Positions 33,743 through 41,527 of a DNA stretch of 64,000 nt are shown here, piece by piece. Under the pieces are notes generated by a model, which searched no databases, had not been told where the DNA came from, and saw only the letters and a list, made by a program, of their open reading frames with translations. Location of the stretch: assembly GCA_029263715.1 (NCBI GenBank), contig JAJUFP010000002.1, positions 183,236 to 247,235 of the forward strand, given 5' to 3'. The position numbers and the translations under genes were made by a program. Each line of letters opens with the position of its first letter. Position 1 is the first letter of the stretch. The DNA comes from Nitrososphaera sp. (lineage in GTDB: Archaea > Thermoproteota > Nitrososphaeria > Nitrososphaerales > Nitrososphaeraceae).

Positions 33743-33902
33743 GAATGTTTGGGGTTCTGTCTCATAGGTGATGATGACAAAACATCCACTTCGCCCAGCG
33801 ACTTTCGTCGTGGTATATTTATACAAGAACATGCGCCCTGCCACTAGGTTCAGGTGTGGGTCTAGGTCAGTGGAAATTCCTAAGCAAAACCAAAAACAGA
33901 AT

Positions 33903-34856
33903 ATGCACTGCCCACTAAAAATTGATAATAACCACGGACTAATCTTCTCATCCTCTGTTACACCAATATCTGGGACTGTAAACATAGAATTAAAAAACAA
34001 ACTTGACTCTTATGCAATTATAATTTTAGATAAAAATTCAAATGAAGTATTTAGAAAGTCTTTAAGATCAGATGGATCCAGTAGCCGTCTCGAAACTTCA
34101 TTTACTTGGGATCTAAAATCAAGATCTGATTCTTTTGTAGAATCTGGATGCTATGTTATCAGATTAATTGATGCATCAAATGAATCAAAAGAAATCGAAT
34201 GTTGTTCCATAGAATGTAGGGTGGTAGACACTAGAAACATACTCTCTATTGCCAGATCTTTGAAACGTTATACATTTGCTCCAAATGCTTCTCGGACACT
34301 ATTTTCAGTTTATTTCGATATAATTGAAGATGTTCAAGGCATGATACTAGAGCGATTAAAAAATAATCGATTCGATGAACCATATTTTGTTGCATGCATA
34401 ACAGCATGTTTTATCCAAGAAATTGCTGATGACATACAAAACCAATCAAAAAGTCGTTTTCTCGATCTATTTGTAGAATTTCAATCGAAAAATTCCGTGT
34501 CCGAACAACAACAAAAGTCTGCAAGGCTTGGTTTATGGGCACTTTTTGATTTTCTGATTAATTACATGTCTGGTATGGAGGATTACGTGCGTGCAAAGGC
34601 GATGGCTAAATGCGGTCAATGCCATTTAACTCAAAATGACAAGGCTCAGATAGTCTCTTCACTGGTATCAGCAATATACCCACATTGCAAGACAGTAATT
34701 TTTCCAAAAAATGTAGTTGGGGGTATTGTTGAAAAAATCATTGAAGGCATAATCAAGTTTGGAATAAAATACATGAGTACTAGACACATCAACAAATCAA
34801 TTTCAATATGCCAAACTTTGCCATTAGGAAATCCTTGTGATGTTGTTATTCGATAG
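33903..34856 (+). CDS. AT-rich hypothetical protein: beta-sandwich plus helical (DUF5995-like) domain
   Basis: 317 residues from ATG 33903 (MHCPLKIDNNHGLIFSSS). Residues about 1-110 look like a FlgD/Ig-type sandwich (TWDLKSRSDSFVESGCYVIRL). The rest is helical (RTLFSVYFDIIEDVQGMILE, YFVACITACFIQEIADD) and resembles DUF5995, though weakly. The sequence is much more AT-rich than its neighbours, suggesting recent transfer, and it lies at the left provirus boundary. The open frame reaches to 33768, but those codons are doubtful. Confidence 0.5.
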   Translation: MHCPLKIDNNHGLIFSSSVTPISGTVNIELKNKLDSYAIIILDKNSNEVFRKSLRSDGSSSRLETSFTWDLKSRSDSFVESGCYVIRLIDASNESKEIECCSIECRVVDTRNILSIARSLKRYTFAPNASRTLFSVYFDIIEDVQGMILERLKNNRFDEPYFVACITACFIQEIADDIQNQSKSRFLDLFVEFQSKNSVSEQQQKSARLGLWALFDFLINYMSGMEDYVRAKAMAKCGQCHLTQNDKAQIVSSLVSAIYPHCKTVIFPKNVVGGIVEKIIEGIIKFGIKYMSTRHINKSISICQTLPLGNPCDVVIR

Positions 34857-34932
34857 TTGTATGCTGGCGTGTAGATGGCTTTCAGAAGACAATTTTATCT
34901 CTTGGCCGTGATAATTAGCCGTGCCCAGGACT

Positions 34933-34979
34933 ACTTGTAGATGCTACAAGTAAACTTAAATATTTGTTGATACAAGTAA
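34933..34979 (+). promoter_or_regulatory. Early promoter with palindromic and direct-repeat operator
   Basis: ACTTGTAGATGCTACAAGT (34933-34951) is a perfect 8-bp palindrome with a 3-nt centre. TACAAGTAA occurs at 34945-34953 and 34971-34979, on both sides of a TATA-like CTTAAATATTTG that lies about 27 nt before ATG 34985. A repressor binding both would block the promoter. Confidence 0.6.
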
Positions 34980-34984
34980 CTAGT

Positions 34985-35227
34985 ATGACTGAATCGGACT
35001 GGGTCACCATTGGCATACCGCAGGAGCTGAAGAACTGGTTCATACTCAAGGCCCTTGAGGAAGACAGGTCAAGCGCAAGCAACGCCATGTGCGCCTTTGT
35101 GCTGTACAAGGGGGCTCGCGAGATCCCTGACCATGAATTGTATGTCCGGGCCAAGCAAATGGGCAAACTTGACCGGCTAAAAAAGCTGGCAAAAAAGCTG
35201 CAGGTAGCGGAGGTGGTCTGCCGGTGA
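34985..35227 (+). CDS. Ribbon-helix-helix-like small protein, first provirus gene
   Basis: 80 residues. DWVTIGIPQELKNWFILKAL followed by SSASNAMCAFVLYKGA fits a strand-helix-helix DNA-binding fold of the RHH type. ATG 34985 is chosen from the TATA spacing; an upstream TTG (34964) lies inside the promoter. Overlaps the next gene (GTGA). Likely an early regulator, perhaps of its own palindromic operator. Confidence 0.6.
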   Translation: MTESDWVTIGIPQELKNWFILKALEEDRSSASNAMCAFVLYKGAREIPDHELYVRAKQMGKLDRLKKLAKKLQVAEVVCR

Positions 35228-35352
35228 CCGATGGGTGGACCGCGGTGGCCAAAAAAGTGACCACGCAAAAAGAAGGCAGGATCGAGACTGTGTGGTACGT
35301 CAGAGATCTTGAAGATGCGTTGAGCCTGCTTGACAGGATCCCGGAGGGCTAG
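35224..35352 (+). CDS. Short hypothetical early protein
   Basis: 42 residues starting GTG 35224, overlapping the upstream stop by 4 nt: VTDGWTAVAKKVTTQKEGRI..., ending LLDRIPEG. No domain recognised. Overlap on one side and 6-nt gap on the other support its reality. Confidence 0.5.
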   Translation: MTDGWTAVAKKVTTQKEGRIETVWYVRDLEDALSLLDRIPEG

Positions 35353-35358
35353 CGCGCG

Positions 35359-35595
35359 ATGGTCTTTGACGTCATAGAAGTCGACCGGCAGGGCCAGACC
35401 GTCCTAAAGATGGTGCTTCGCTGCGATGTATGCAGCCAGGTAATGCACTTTCTGGCTGCCGTAAGCCAGACTGTGGTGTTGCCGGATCCCCACGAGCACT
35501 GGTGCGATGCGTGCCTCTGCGCCCGTGATCAGCTGCCGGTGCATCTGCGGCGCGACCGGAGGTCCGTGCTTGTCAGGAGGGGCCTTGTGGCATGA
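35359..35595 (+). CDS. CXXC zinc-binding-like early protein
   Basis: 78 residues. LRCDVCSQVMHFL and HWCDACLCARDQLPVH give two CXXC pairs, 30 residues apart, typical of a zinc ribbon. C-terminus is basic. Overlaps the next gene by 4 nt. Function unknown. Confidence 0.6.
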   Translation: MVFDVIEVDRQGQTVLKMVLRCDVCSQVMHFLAAVSQTVVLPDPHEHWCDACLCARDQLPVHLRRDRRSVLVRRGLVA

Positions 35596-35753
35596 AGGTC
35601 CGGCTGAACCTGACGCTTGAGGAGGCTTCGCTTTTTGAGCGGCTGCTAAAGCACGGCGCCTTTGGGATCAACGCAGAAAACGAGCTGCGGCTGTACAGCA
35701 GTTTTGAGCAGAAACTGGAATCTGCCCTTGCCAACCGGAGGGTGGAGCCATGA
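35592..35753 (+). CDS. Short helical early protein
   Basis: 53 residues: MKVRLNLTLEEASLFERLLK then FGINAENELRLYSS. Amphipathic helices, no cysteines. Overlapping starts (ATGA) on both sides show it is part of the compact early operon. Confidence 0.55.
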   Translation: MKVRLNLTLEEASLFERLLKHGAFGINAENELRLYSSFEQKLESALANRRVEP

Positions 35754-35986
35754 GCCAGTGCCGGTTCTGCCAGCAAGAGATATCCTGGGAGCAGAAGGAC
35801 GGCAGAAACATCCCCAAGAACGCGGATGGAAGCATCCACAGCTGCAAAAAGACGATAGCAAGGCTGCTGTACCTTTCATTGGAGGAGGCCAACCAGATTC
35901 TGTCGGAGGGAAACCACGTCTACCTGGACTCGTTTTTCGACCTGGCAAGGGCAAGGCCTATGTTTGTTCTGGGTGAGAGAAAGTGA
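35750..35986 (+). CDS. CXXC-containing early protein
   Basis: 78 residues. CRFCQQEISWEQKDGR then HSCKKTIARL, so C-X2-C with a later H-X-C, a likely zinc site. It overlaps neighbours at both ends by 4 nt. Role unknown; similar small zinc proteins follow. Confidence 0.6.
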   Translation: MSQCRFCQQEISWEQKDGRNIPKNADGSIHSCKKTIARLLYLSLEEANQILSEGNHVYLDSFFDLARARPMFVLGERK

Positions 35987-36381
35987 TAGTGCCGCCCAGC
36001 GAGACAAGGGTTGAGCGCATAGAAAACGGCCGGGCCGTCGTTCGAATCGGCGTCAGGGAGATGCATGACAGCGAGGGCAGCAGGTACGGCGGTTACGGCT
36101 ACCACGCTGCAACGGTCAACCCCAAAGACCTGTGGACGCGCAAGGAGCGATCGCAGTTCAAGGATTTTCTGCGACTAAAGCGCAAGGGGCTGCATGCAAA
36201 ACTGATGCAAAAGTACGGCACCACAGACCAGCAGGAGATGGAGAGGCTGCTCAATGCGTTGATGCTTGCAGACCCAAGACTGACGGTCAAGACCCGCCGT
36301 GGGATTGTAAGGACCACGGTTGAATCGCAATCTCGATTTGCCTGGCAGGGAGCCGGGCCACATGGAGACATAAAGAAATGA
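35983..36381 (+). CDS. Hypothetical basic early protein
   Basis: 132 residues from GTG 35983. N-terminal strands (TRVERIENGRAVVRIGVREM), then a basic helical part (RKERSQFKDFLRLKRKGLHAK, in part). Possibly nucleic-acid binding from its charge. Overlaps both neighbours by 4 nt. No family recognised. Confidence 0.5.
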   Translation: MIVPPSETRVERIENGRAVVRIGVREMHDSEGSRYGGYGYHAATVNPKDLWTRKERSQFKDFLRLKRKGLHAKLMQKYGTTDQQEMERLLNALMLADPRLTVKTRRGIVRTTVESQSRFAWQGAGPHGDIKK

Positions 36382-36500
36382 TGCACGATGTCCGGTACTC
36401 ATGCGGCCACTCTGAGCGGATCTTTGCCCGGCCCCGCCTGGGTGAGGCCGTATACTGCGCCGGCTGCCGGTCAAGCCAGCGCGTTGTCTTTGTGCGATAG
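36378..36500 (+). CDS. Tiny zinc-ribbon early protein
   Basis: 40 residues: MMHDVRYSCGHSERIFARPR, then YCAGCRSSQRVVFVR. C-X-H and CAGC form a zinc knuckle pair. Overlaps the stop of the previous gene and ends where the next begins. Confidence 0.55.
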   Translation: MMHDVRYSCGHSERIFARPRLGEAVYCAGCRSSQRVVFVR

Positions 36501-36631
36501 TGTCTGAGCAGACCAACCAGCGCCACGCGGATCCTGAGTGGGCCGAGCTCTGCAGGAATTGCGGGCAGGCGCAAAGGACAATAACCAGCATCTACTGTAC
36601 TAGATGCAGGGAAAAGGAACGTGGAGTGTAA
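36500..36631 (+). CDS. Tiny zinc-ribbon early protein
   Basis: 43 residues from GTG 36500: ADPEWAELCRNCGQAQRTIT, then YCTRCREKERGV. Two CXXC knuckles. Its start shares a base with the previous stop codon. It ends 16 bp before the next gene. Confidence 0.55.
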   Translation: MSEQTNQRHADPEWAELCRNCGQAQRTITSIYCTRCREKERGV

Positions 36632-36647
36632 CTTCTTTTTTCTGAAC

Positions 36648-37235
36648 ATGGCAGCGCAGCCGTCTTTTAGTGCGCATCAAACCCTGCTGCTGCAGTACAT
36701 GGAAAACGTCACATCCTTTTCCAAGCGATACTTCAAGGAACGATACGACCAGGAGATCGATGCACACTTTTACTACCCTGATTTCTCGCCGCAGACTTTT
36801 GAGGAGCTGCAGCAATGGGACAAGACTGAATGGCGTGACAAGTATTTTGGCAAGGACATCCAGATGTACTGCGTCTATGACAAACAGCTGGTGATACCAA
36901 AGGAACTGATCGGCGACGAAGACCCTGCCAGTGTGGAAGGCCTCTGCTTGGGCAAGGGCGAGGGTAGGCTGATTATCGATGACATGACGTATGCATACAT
37001 GCCTGAATACCACAGCCTTTTTGCCAAGGACCCTTACTCCTGGTACGAGAACTTTGGCCGGCTGGTGTTCCATGAGCTGGACCATCAAATACTGCGGCTG
37101 CAAAACTCACCCAAGTGGATATCCTGCGTTCACAGTGCAAGAAAGCAGCCATTGGAAAAATGGGACGAACAAAAGAAGGACAAGGCCGGCAACAGCGTCT
37201 ACTTTATGCTGCAGCAAGACCCGCGCAAGTTCTAG
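36648..37235 (+). CDS. Putative zinc metallopeptidase-like protein (HExxH)
   Basis: 195 residues from ATG 36648 (MAAQPSFSAHQ). GRLVFHELDHQILRLQ holds an HExxH motif (HELDH), the zinc-binding signature of many metallopeptidases, within a predicted helix. It lacks a signal peptide, so it would act inside the cell. Third metal ligand cannot be assigned. The rest has no recognised family. Could alternatively be a structural HExxH without protease activity. Confidence 0.5.
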   Translation: MAAQPSFSAHQTLLLQYMENVTSFSKRYFKERYDQEIDAHFYYPDFSPQTFEELQQWDKTEWRDKYFGKDIQMYCVYDKQLVIPKELIGDEDPASVEGLCLGKGEGRLIIDDMTYAYMPEYHSLFAKDPYSWYENFGRLVFHELDHQILRLQNSPKWISCVHSARKQPLEKWDEQKKDKAGNSVYFMLQQDPRKF

Positions 37236-37353
37236 GCGCGTTGTGCGTGTGTGCGTACCAGGATACCTGATGCAAGTTCTGCCATGATGACAACATCGCA
37301 AGCCTCTTGGAATCTCCAAAATCATTCAAAAACACATGCTATCATACATAATC

Positions 37354-37389
37354 ACTAGTGAACCGGTGATACTTTACTAGTGAACCGGT
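37354..37389 (+). repeat. 14-bp direct repeat operator
   Basis: ACTAGTGAACCGGT occurs at 37354-37367 and 37376-37389, start-to-start 22 bp (about two helical turns). Each copy holds two 6-bp palindromes (ACTAGT and ACCGGT). It lies directly before ATG 37397, over the promoter core, so binding should control that gene. Confidence 0.7.
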
Positions 37390-37396
37390 AAAAGAG

Positions 37397-37906
37397 ATGC
37401 CGCAGCTGCCCAAGGGTAAGGTGTACGTCGGCTTTTACATCTCTGAAAAACTGGCCGCTGAATTCAGGGAACTGGCAAAAAAGAAGCACCATGGAATGTA
37501 TGGACTCTCAGTGGAAGGTGAAGCCGCCCTAAAAAAATGGCTGGAGCAAAGCACTGCGCACGCACAGGGCGCAAGACCTACCGTAAACGCAGACCGGTCG
37601 CCAGTCAGCAGGGCGTACGGCAAGGTCATCGATTACCTTGCGGCAAGCCGGGGAATTGACTTTGATAGCCTCTGGCTTGCCTTTGACGGCGCGTCGATGC
37701 CGCGAAGCTTCCTTGTTGAGGCCATAGAGCAGACCATTGGAAACGACCGGCGCACCGTGAAAAAGTGGGAGGAGGCTTTCCGGCGCGCAAAACTGGTCAA
37801 GGACGCCGGCGGCTTTGGCGTGTTCAAAGTCATGCTGCGGCGGCCCGGATACGTCGAGACCGAGGATGGGCCAACTGCAGAACCGCGGATGATTGAACAT
37901 GGCTGA
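37397..37906 (+). CDS. RHH-like DNA-binding regulator
   Basis: 169 residues. KVYVGFYISEKLAAEFRELA then GMYGLSVEGEAALKKWL suggests an N-terminal ribbon-helix-helix fold. The C-terminal half (SRGIDFDSLWLAF, EQTIGNDRRTVKKWEEAFRRAKL) looks like a second HTH. It is preceded by a strong direct repeat, probably its own binding site. Candidate lysogeny or early-late switch protein (inference). Confidence 0.65.
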   Translation: MPQLPKGKVYVGFYISEKLAAEFRELAKKKHHGMYGLSVEGEAALKKWLEQSTAHAQGARPTVNADRSPVSRAYGKVIDYLAASRGIDFDSLWLAFDGASMPRSFLVEAIEQTIGNDRRTVKKWEEAFRRAKLVKDAGGFGVFKVMLRRPGYVETEDGPTAEPRMIEHG

Positions 37907-37955
37907 TGCGATCAGGCAAACTAATTAGATTGGCCGCGCTAAATCCAATGCAGGC

Positions 37956-38369
37956 TTGCGGTCTGCAATTCTTGCTTGCTTGGTGTTGTTGGCTTTGCCA
38001 CTTGCCGCCGCCTACGGCCTAAGCTACAGCCCATTGATAGCAAGGACGCCGGCGATCACCGACGTGCATGGAAACAAAGTATCAGACATGGAGGCCGGAC
38101 AGCAGGTCATGCTGACCGTTACTTTCTCAAACCAGCTTGACAATGAGCAGTCCTATGTGGGGATAATCGAGGTCAGGGACAGCCAGGATGTGACCGTGTA
38201 CCTGGCATTGCAGTCTGGCGTCATCGGTCCGGGAGCTAGCAGCACCATCGGAAGCTCGTGGACTGCAGAAGAGCCGTCGACTTATCAGTTGCGGTCGTTT
38301 GCCATCACGGACCTGCAGGAGCCGAAGATCCTGTCTGCGATTGCCAGCAGCGAAGTAACAGCCCGGTAG
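37956..38369 (+). CDS. Secreted Ig-like hypothetical protein
   Basis: 137 residues from TTG 37956. MRSAILACLVLLALPLAAAYG is a signal peptide. The mature part (QQVMLTVTFSNQLDNEQSYVG, VIGPGASSTIGSSWTAEEPS) is an all-beta, CARDB/Ig-like domain found in many archaeal exported proteins. In a provirus it is likely cargo affecting the host surface. Confidence 0.7.
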   Translation: MRSAILACLVLLALPLAAAYGLSYSPLIARTPAITDVHGNKVSDMEAGQQVMLTVTFSNQLDNEQSYVGIIEVRDSQDVTVYLALQSGVIGPGASSTIGSSWTAEEPSTYQLRSFAITDLQEPKILSAIASSEVTAR

Positions 38370-38370
38370 G

Positions 38371-38508
38371 ATGGACTGCCCAAAATGCAACTGCCTGTCC
38401 ATAAAGAAGGGCCGGCGCGTCTACTCAAACTCGCTTCAGGTGCAACGATTCAGGTGCGAGAAGGGGCACTGGTTTGAAACAGAAAAGATTGTTCCACTTC
38501 CTGAATGA
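38371..38508 (+). CDS. Tiny zinc-ribbon protein
   Basis: 45 residues: MDCPKCNCLSIKKGRRVYSN then FRCEKGHWFETEKIV. CPKC and CEKGH make a ribbon-like site. Starts one base after the previous stop. Confidence 0.6.
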   Translation: MDCPKCNCLSIKKGRRVYSNSLQVQRFRCEKGHWFETEKIVPLPE

Positions 38509-38533
38509 ACTCTTTCTACAAACACTTTTGATC

Positions 38534-38809
38534 ATGCATCAAAATGGCCTCAACCACGCGTCCACAAAAAAGCTGGATACGGATAAATCAAACGCGGTTC
38601 AGAATTTGGTTATGCCTGAGCGAGACGAGGTCGTAAGTAAGAGGTACAAGATTCAGACGAGGGACAGATCCGGCCAGTGGATCGATTTTGGGCCTTTCTG
38701 CTTCACCACGGAAGAAAGTGTGATGAATTACTTTGATGAATACAAGCATGTCCTTGGAAGGGCAAGGATAGTCGAAGTCGTTGAAACAGTACTCCGGTAT
38801 ATAGACTGA
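38534..38809 (+). CDS. Hypothetical protein
   Basis: 91 residues if started at ATG 38534, or 65 from ATG 38612 (MPERDEVVSKRYKIQ), which has a TATA-like GGATAAATC about 30 nt before it. RYKIQTRDRSGQWIDFGPF and EESVMNYFDEYKHVLGRARIV suggest a small alpha/beta domain. No family recognised. Confidence 0.45.
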   Translation: MHQNGLNHASTKKLDTDKSNAVQNLVMPERDEVVSKRYKIQTRDRSGQWIDFGPFCFTTEESVMNYFDEYKHVLGRARIVEVVETVLRYID

Positions 38810-39079
38810 CATTTCGGACTGTTCGTGGTGTGCTGTAATCTTGCATTTCCCCATAATTATCTCTGAAAACCATCCAGCAGAACGCACATAGTGGACGGCG
38901 GCCATTATGCCAGACCTGTTTTCAACAATTCGCCGGTTTCACTTGATTTTCAAGATCGTAATGTTGCATAAAAATTACCTTTCACTTGGCTCGGTCTCCT
39001 TATGCAGCAAAACCGAAAGATAAATCGATTACAAAAAGCGCCCTATCCTTATTAACAAAAATTCCCAAATAATCATTGG
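38810..39079. other. Intergenic interval
   Basis: About 270 bp without a believable gene. A TATA-like CCTTATTAAC near 39048 lies about 31 nt before ATG 39080 and probably drives that gene. Nothing else seen. Confidence 0.4.
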
Positions 39080-40033
39080 ATGCCCGGACAGCTAAAGCAG
39101 GCAAACGATCTGGAATCAGAGATCTTTTCACACCTTGAGCAGGCCGGCAAGATTGGCCAGCAGGAACTGATAGCCGACCTTGACGCAAACCACATCCACA
39201 CCAAGTCATGGCACATCCGCAAAGCAGCCGAGGCAGCAGAGATAGCCGGCTGGCCCAGAAAAGAGATAGCCGACCGGCTCTGGGAGCTGATTGAAAAGCA
39301 TGGCTACAACATCTCACGGCGGCTTGTGCAGATGGTCTGCAGCCCCCTTGGGTACGTGGACGACTCGCAGGCAAGAAACAAGTCTGACGAAAAGATTTCG
39401 CCAGAAAATAGTTCCATATACGAGTCTGAAAACGCGCCGGTGATCGAGCTTGTGGACAGCGTTGTCACGTTTCTAAAAGACACGGTGCGAGCCAAGCTCT
39501 CGCGGGGGTCCTTCCTGTCTGAGGTGAACAGGTCAGACCCAAAGGCCTGGCCGGAACATGAATACACCATAAACCGCCTTCTTGAAACCGGCAGGCAGTG
39601 CTGGGACGAACGCCAGTCCGCGCCAGTAGTCACGCAGCACATGCTTTTGATGGGCATAATGGCAAACAGCGTTGCCGGCGGCGCCGAGCTATTTCAGACC
39701 AAGGTCAAAGAAATCACGCTGACACCCAAGCAGGCCACCAAATACCGCCACGGCGAGGTGCGGGAGTTGCTGCCCATATACGATCCAAAGAACCGCGATG
39801 AAGCGATACTGGCCGGATTTTACGGCCAGCAGTGCCCATGTGGGTCATGGCGGGTAAAACTGGACAAGGAGGCCACCAACGTCTTCAAGTTGCACTGCTT
39901 TGCCTGCCTTTCAACTTTTGAACCAACAACATTAAAGCTGCCCACGACGCCGGGAGTAGAGCTGGACAAAAAGATAGACGCTGTCGTGGCAAACTATGAG
40001 CAGTGGAAGAAGGAGAACGGGATCTCGGGCTGA
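39080..40033 (+). CDS. HTH and zinc-finger protein, virus replication or regulation candidate
   Basis: 317 residues. The N-terminus (QANDLESEIFSHLEQAGKIG ... SWHIRKAAEAAEIAGWP) holds a helix-turn-helix-like region. Residues about 245-285 (YGQQCPCGSWRVKL ... FKLHCFACLSTFEP) form a four-cysteine zinc finger. The combination is typical of DNA-binding viral proteins, but the family is not recognised. TATA-type promoter. Confidence 0.5.
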   Translation: MPGQLKQANDLESEIFSHLEQAGKIGQQELIADLDANHIHTKSWHIRKAAEAAEIAGWPRKEIADRLWELIEKHGYNISRRLVQMVCSPLGYVDDSQARNKSDEKISPENSSIYESENAPVIELVDSVVTFLKDTVRAKLSRGSFLSEVNRSDPKAWPEHEYTINRLLETGRQCWDERQSAPVVTQHMLLMGIMANSVAGGAELFQTKVKEITLTPKQATKYRHGEVRELLPIYDPKNRDEAILAGFYGQQCPCGSWRVKLDKEATNVFKLHCFACLSTFEPTTLKLPTTPGVELDKKIDAVVANYEQWKKENGISG

Positions 40034-40245
40034 TACTTTCCGACGCAATATTCAAAATGATTAAAAACCGCTCTCCCTCCCTAACAACTGGTAGTGCGAG
40101 TCGCATTGCCAGAAGATACACGATGGAGGGTGCTCGGTCGTGTGTCTTCGCCTTAAGACAACACCCAGCATTAGTAACGATCCTTTCCTTTGGCGCATGC
40201 TGTTGAATTAGTTCTCAACATAAATAATGCCTATCATGTTTTGAT
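40034..40245. other. Intergenic interval with hairpin
   Basis: About 210 bp with no supported gene. CTGGTAGTGCGAGTCGCATTGCCAG (about 40089-40113) can fold to an almost complete hairpin and may end the upstream transcript. CATAAATAATG near 40219 is a TATA-like box 27 nt before TTG 40246; a GTTCTC word (40211) also lies there. Confidence 0.45.
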
Positions 40246-40827
40246 TTGAAAGTTACAGAGCGCGATCTAGTCAAAGTAAAAATTGCTGACCTAAAGTTCG
40301 ATCCATCAAACCCAAACGAGATGTCTGAAAAGCAGATGCAGGGCCTGCGCGAAAGCATGAAGCGGTTTGGCTATCTCACTCCCATCATCATAGATCAGAA
40401 CGGGATGATAGCCGACGGCGAGCACCGCTGCCTTGTCTACAAAGAGTTTGGATACGACGAGATCCCTGCCTTCCGAGTTGAGCTGAAAGACGATTCAGAA
40501 CGCCGGTTGCTCCGGCAGACCATGAACAAACTGCACGGCCAGCATAACGCCGTCAAGGACATCGATGAACTAAAGACGCTGTTTGAGTCGCAAAAACTAG
40601 ACGACCTTGCCACGCTGATTGCACAGCCCTACGACCAGCTGGAAAAACTTTTCACCGAATCTGGCAGGTTTGAAAGCGAGGTCAGAAACAGTATCAAGTT
40701 TGACATCGTATTCAAGTTTGCAAGAATACATGAATACGAGTTCGTGCTATCAAAACTCAAAGAATCAGATCCAAAATCAATGGAAGATGCATTGCTAAAG
40801 GTTTTGGGCTATGATAATCGACGTTAG
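40246..40827 (+). CDS. ParB-like (ParB/Srx-fold) protein
   Basis: 193 residues from TTG 40246. The N-terminal ParB domain is clear: LKFDPSNPNEMSEKQMQGLR, YLTPIIIDQNGMIADGEHRC (GxxR/GEHR motif) and EFGYDEIPAFRVEL. The GEHR motif is the CTP/nucleotide-binding site in this superfamily, which also includes nucleases and modification-associated proteins. The C-terminal half is helical. Its stop overlaps the ATPase start by 17 nt, so the four genes 40246-42321 form one operon. Confidence 0.82.
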   Translation: MKVTERDLVKVKIADLKFDPSNPNEMSEKQMQGLRESMKRFGYLTPIIIDQNGMIADGEHRCLVYKEFGYDEIPAFRVELKDDSERRLLRQTMNKLHGQHNAVKDIDELKTLFESQKLDDLATLIAQPYDQLEKLFTESGRFESEVRNSIKFDIVFKFARIHEYEFVLSKLKESDPKSMEDALLKVLGYDNRR

Positions 40828-41527
40828 GTACACGCAAACACTCCCGGTTACAAAGGAGACCAAGTATGTCATAGAGTCCTTTGGCCTTGCCGATAAAAAA
40901 GAGCATGTGATAGCCGATAACTTTGACTTTCCATTCAAAGAGAGCAGCCTGTATTTCTTTTGCGGCTATTCTGGCTCTGGCAAGTCATCCATCCTCAGAA
41001 AGATAGCAGAGAATCTCAAAAACGACGGCTACACGGTCTTGCACGTAGAAAAATGGCAGGATCTTGAGATCGAGAACAAGCCCCTGATCGAGTTCTTCTC
41101 AAACATCGCGGTAGAGGAGAGGCTGCGGCTGCTGGGCAAGGCTGGCCTTGGCGAGGCTTGGAAGTGGGTCACACCTTACAGGCTGTTGTCGGATGGAGAA
41201 AAGTTCCGCTTCTGCCTTTACCACTCCATCATGACTTTGAAGGGCAGGCCAAGGTCAGTGCTGGTGTTTGATGAGTTTTGCAGCACCCTGGACCGGGTGA
41301 CGGCAAAGGCCATAGCCACCAACCTGAAAAAGATGCAGCAGTCTGCCGGCATAACGATGGTAGTGGCAACGGCGCACATGGACATATCTAGTTATATTAA
41401 TGCCGATTTTGCATTCTACAAGGACTATTCAGGTGCAGTCGACCAGATTCAACGGGATAACCATACAGGAGCCGTACCTAAGCCAGATACTGGACGGAAG
41501 CAAGGTCTGGGAGTACAGGAGGTATGA
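40811..41527 (+). CDS. ABC-type ATPase (COG2401-like)
   Basis: 238 residues. Walker A GYSGSGKSSI at about residue 52, signature region LLSDGEKFRFCLYHSIM (degenerate LSGGQ), Walker B SVLVFDEFCSTLDR, and a switch His in VVATAHMDI. Soluble, no membrane segments. In archaea such an ATPase is found fused to an acetyltransferase (COG2401); here the parts are separate overlapping genes. It overlaps the ASCH gene by about 95 nt in a different frame, unusually long. Confidence 0.8.
   Translation: MIIDVRYTQTLPVTKETKYVIESFGLADKKEHVIADNFDFPFKESSLYFFCGYSGSGKSSILRKIAENLKNDGYTVLHVEKWQDLEIENKPLIEFFSNIAVEERLRLLGKAGLGEAWKWVTPYRLLSDGEKFRFCLYHSIMTLKGRPRSVLVFDEFCSTLDRVTAKAIATNLKKMQQSAGITMVVATAHMDISSYINADFAFYKDYSGAVDQIQRDNHTGAVPKPDTGRKQGLGVQEV

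Noticed and set aside
33743..34000. 86-codon N-terminal extension of the SWIM-like protein
   Set aside because: Antisense to the next gene and its promoter, hydrophobic without being a signal peptide.
40211..40220. GTTCTCAACA 35 nt before TTG 40246
   Set aside because: A TATA-like CATAAATA also sits 27 nt before this start and the T-rich tail is absent, so it was not counted with the late elements.
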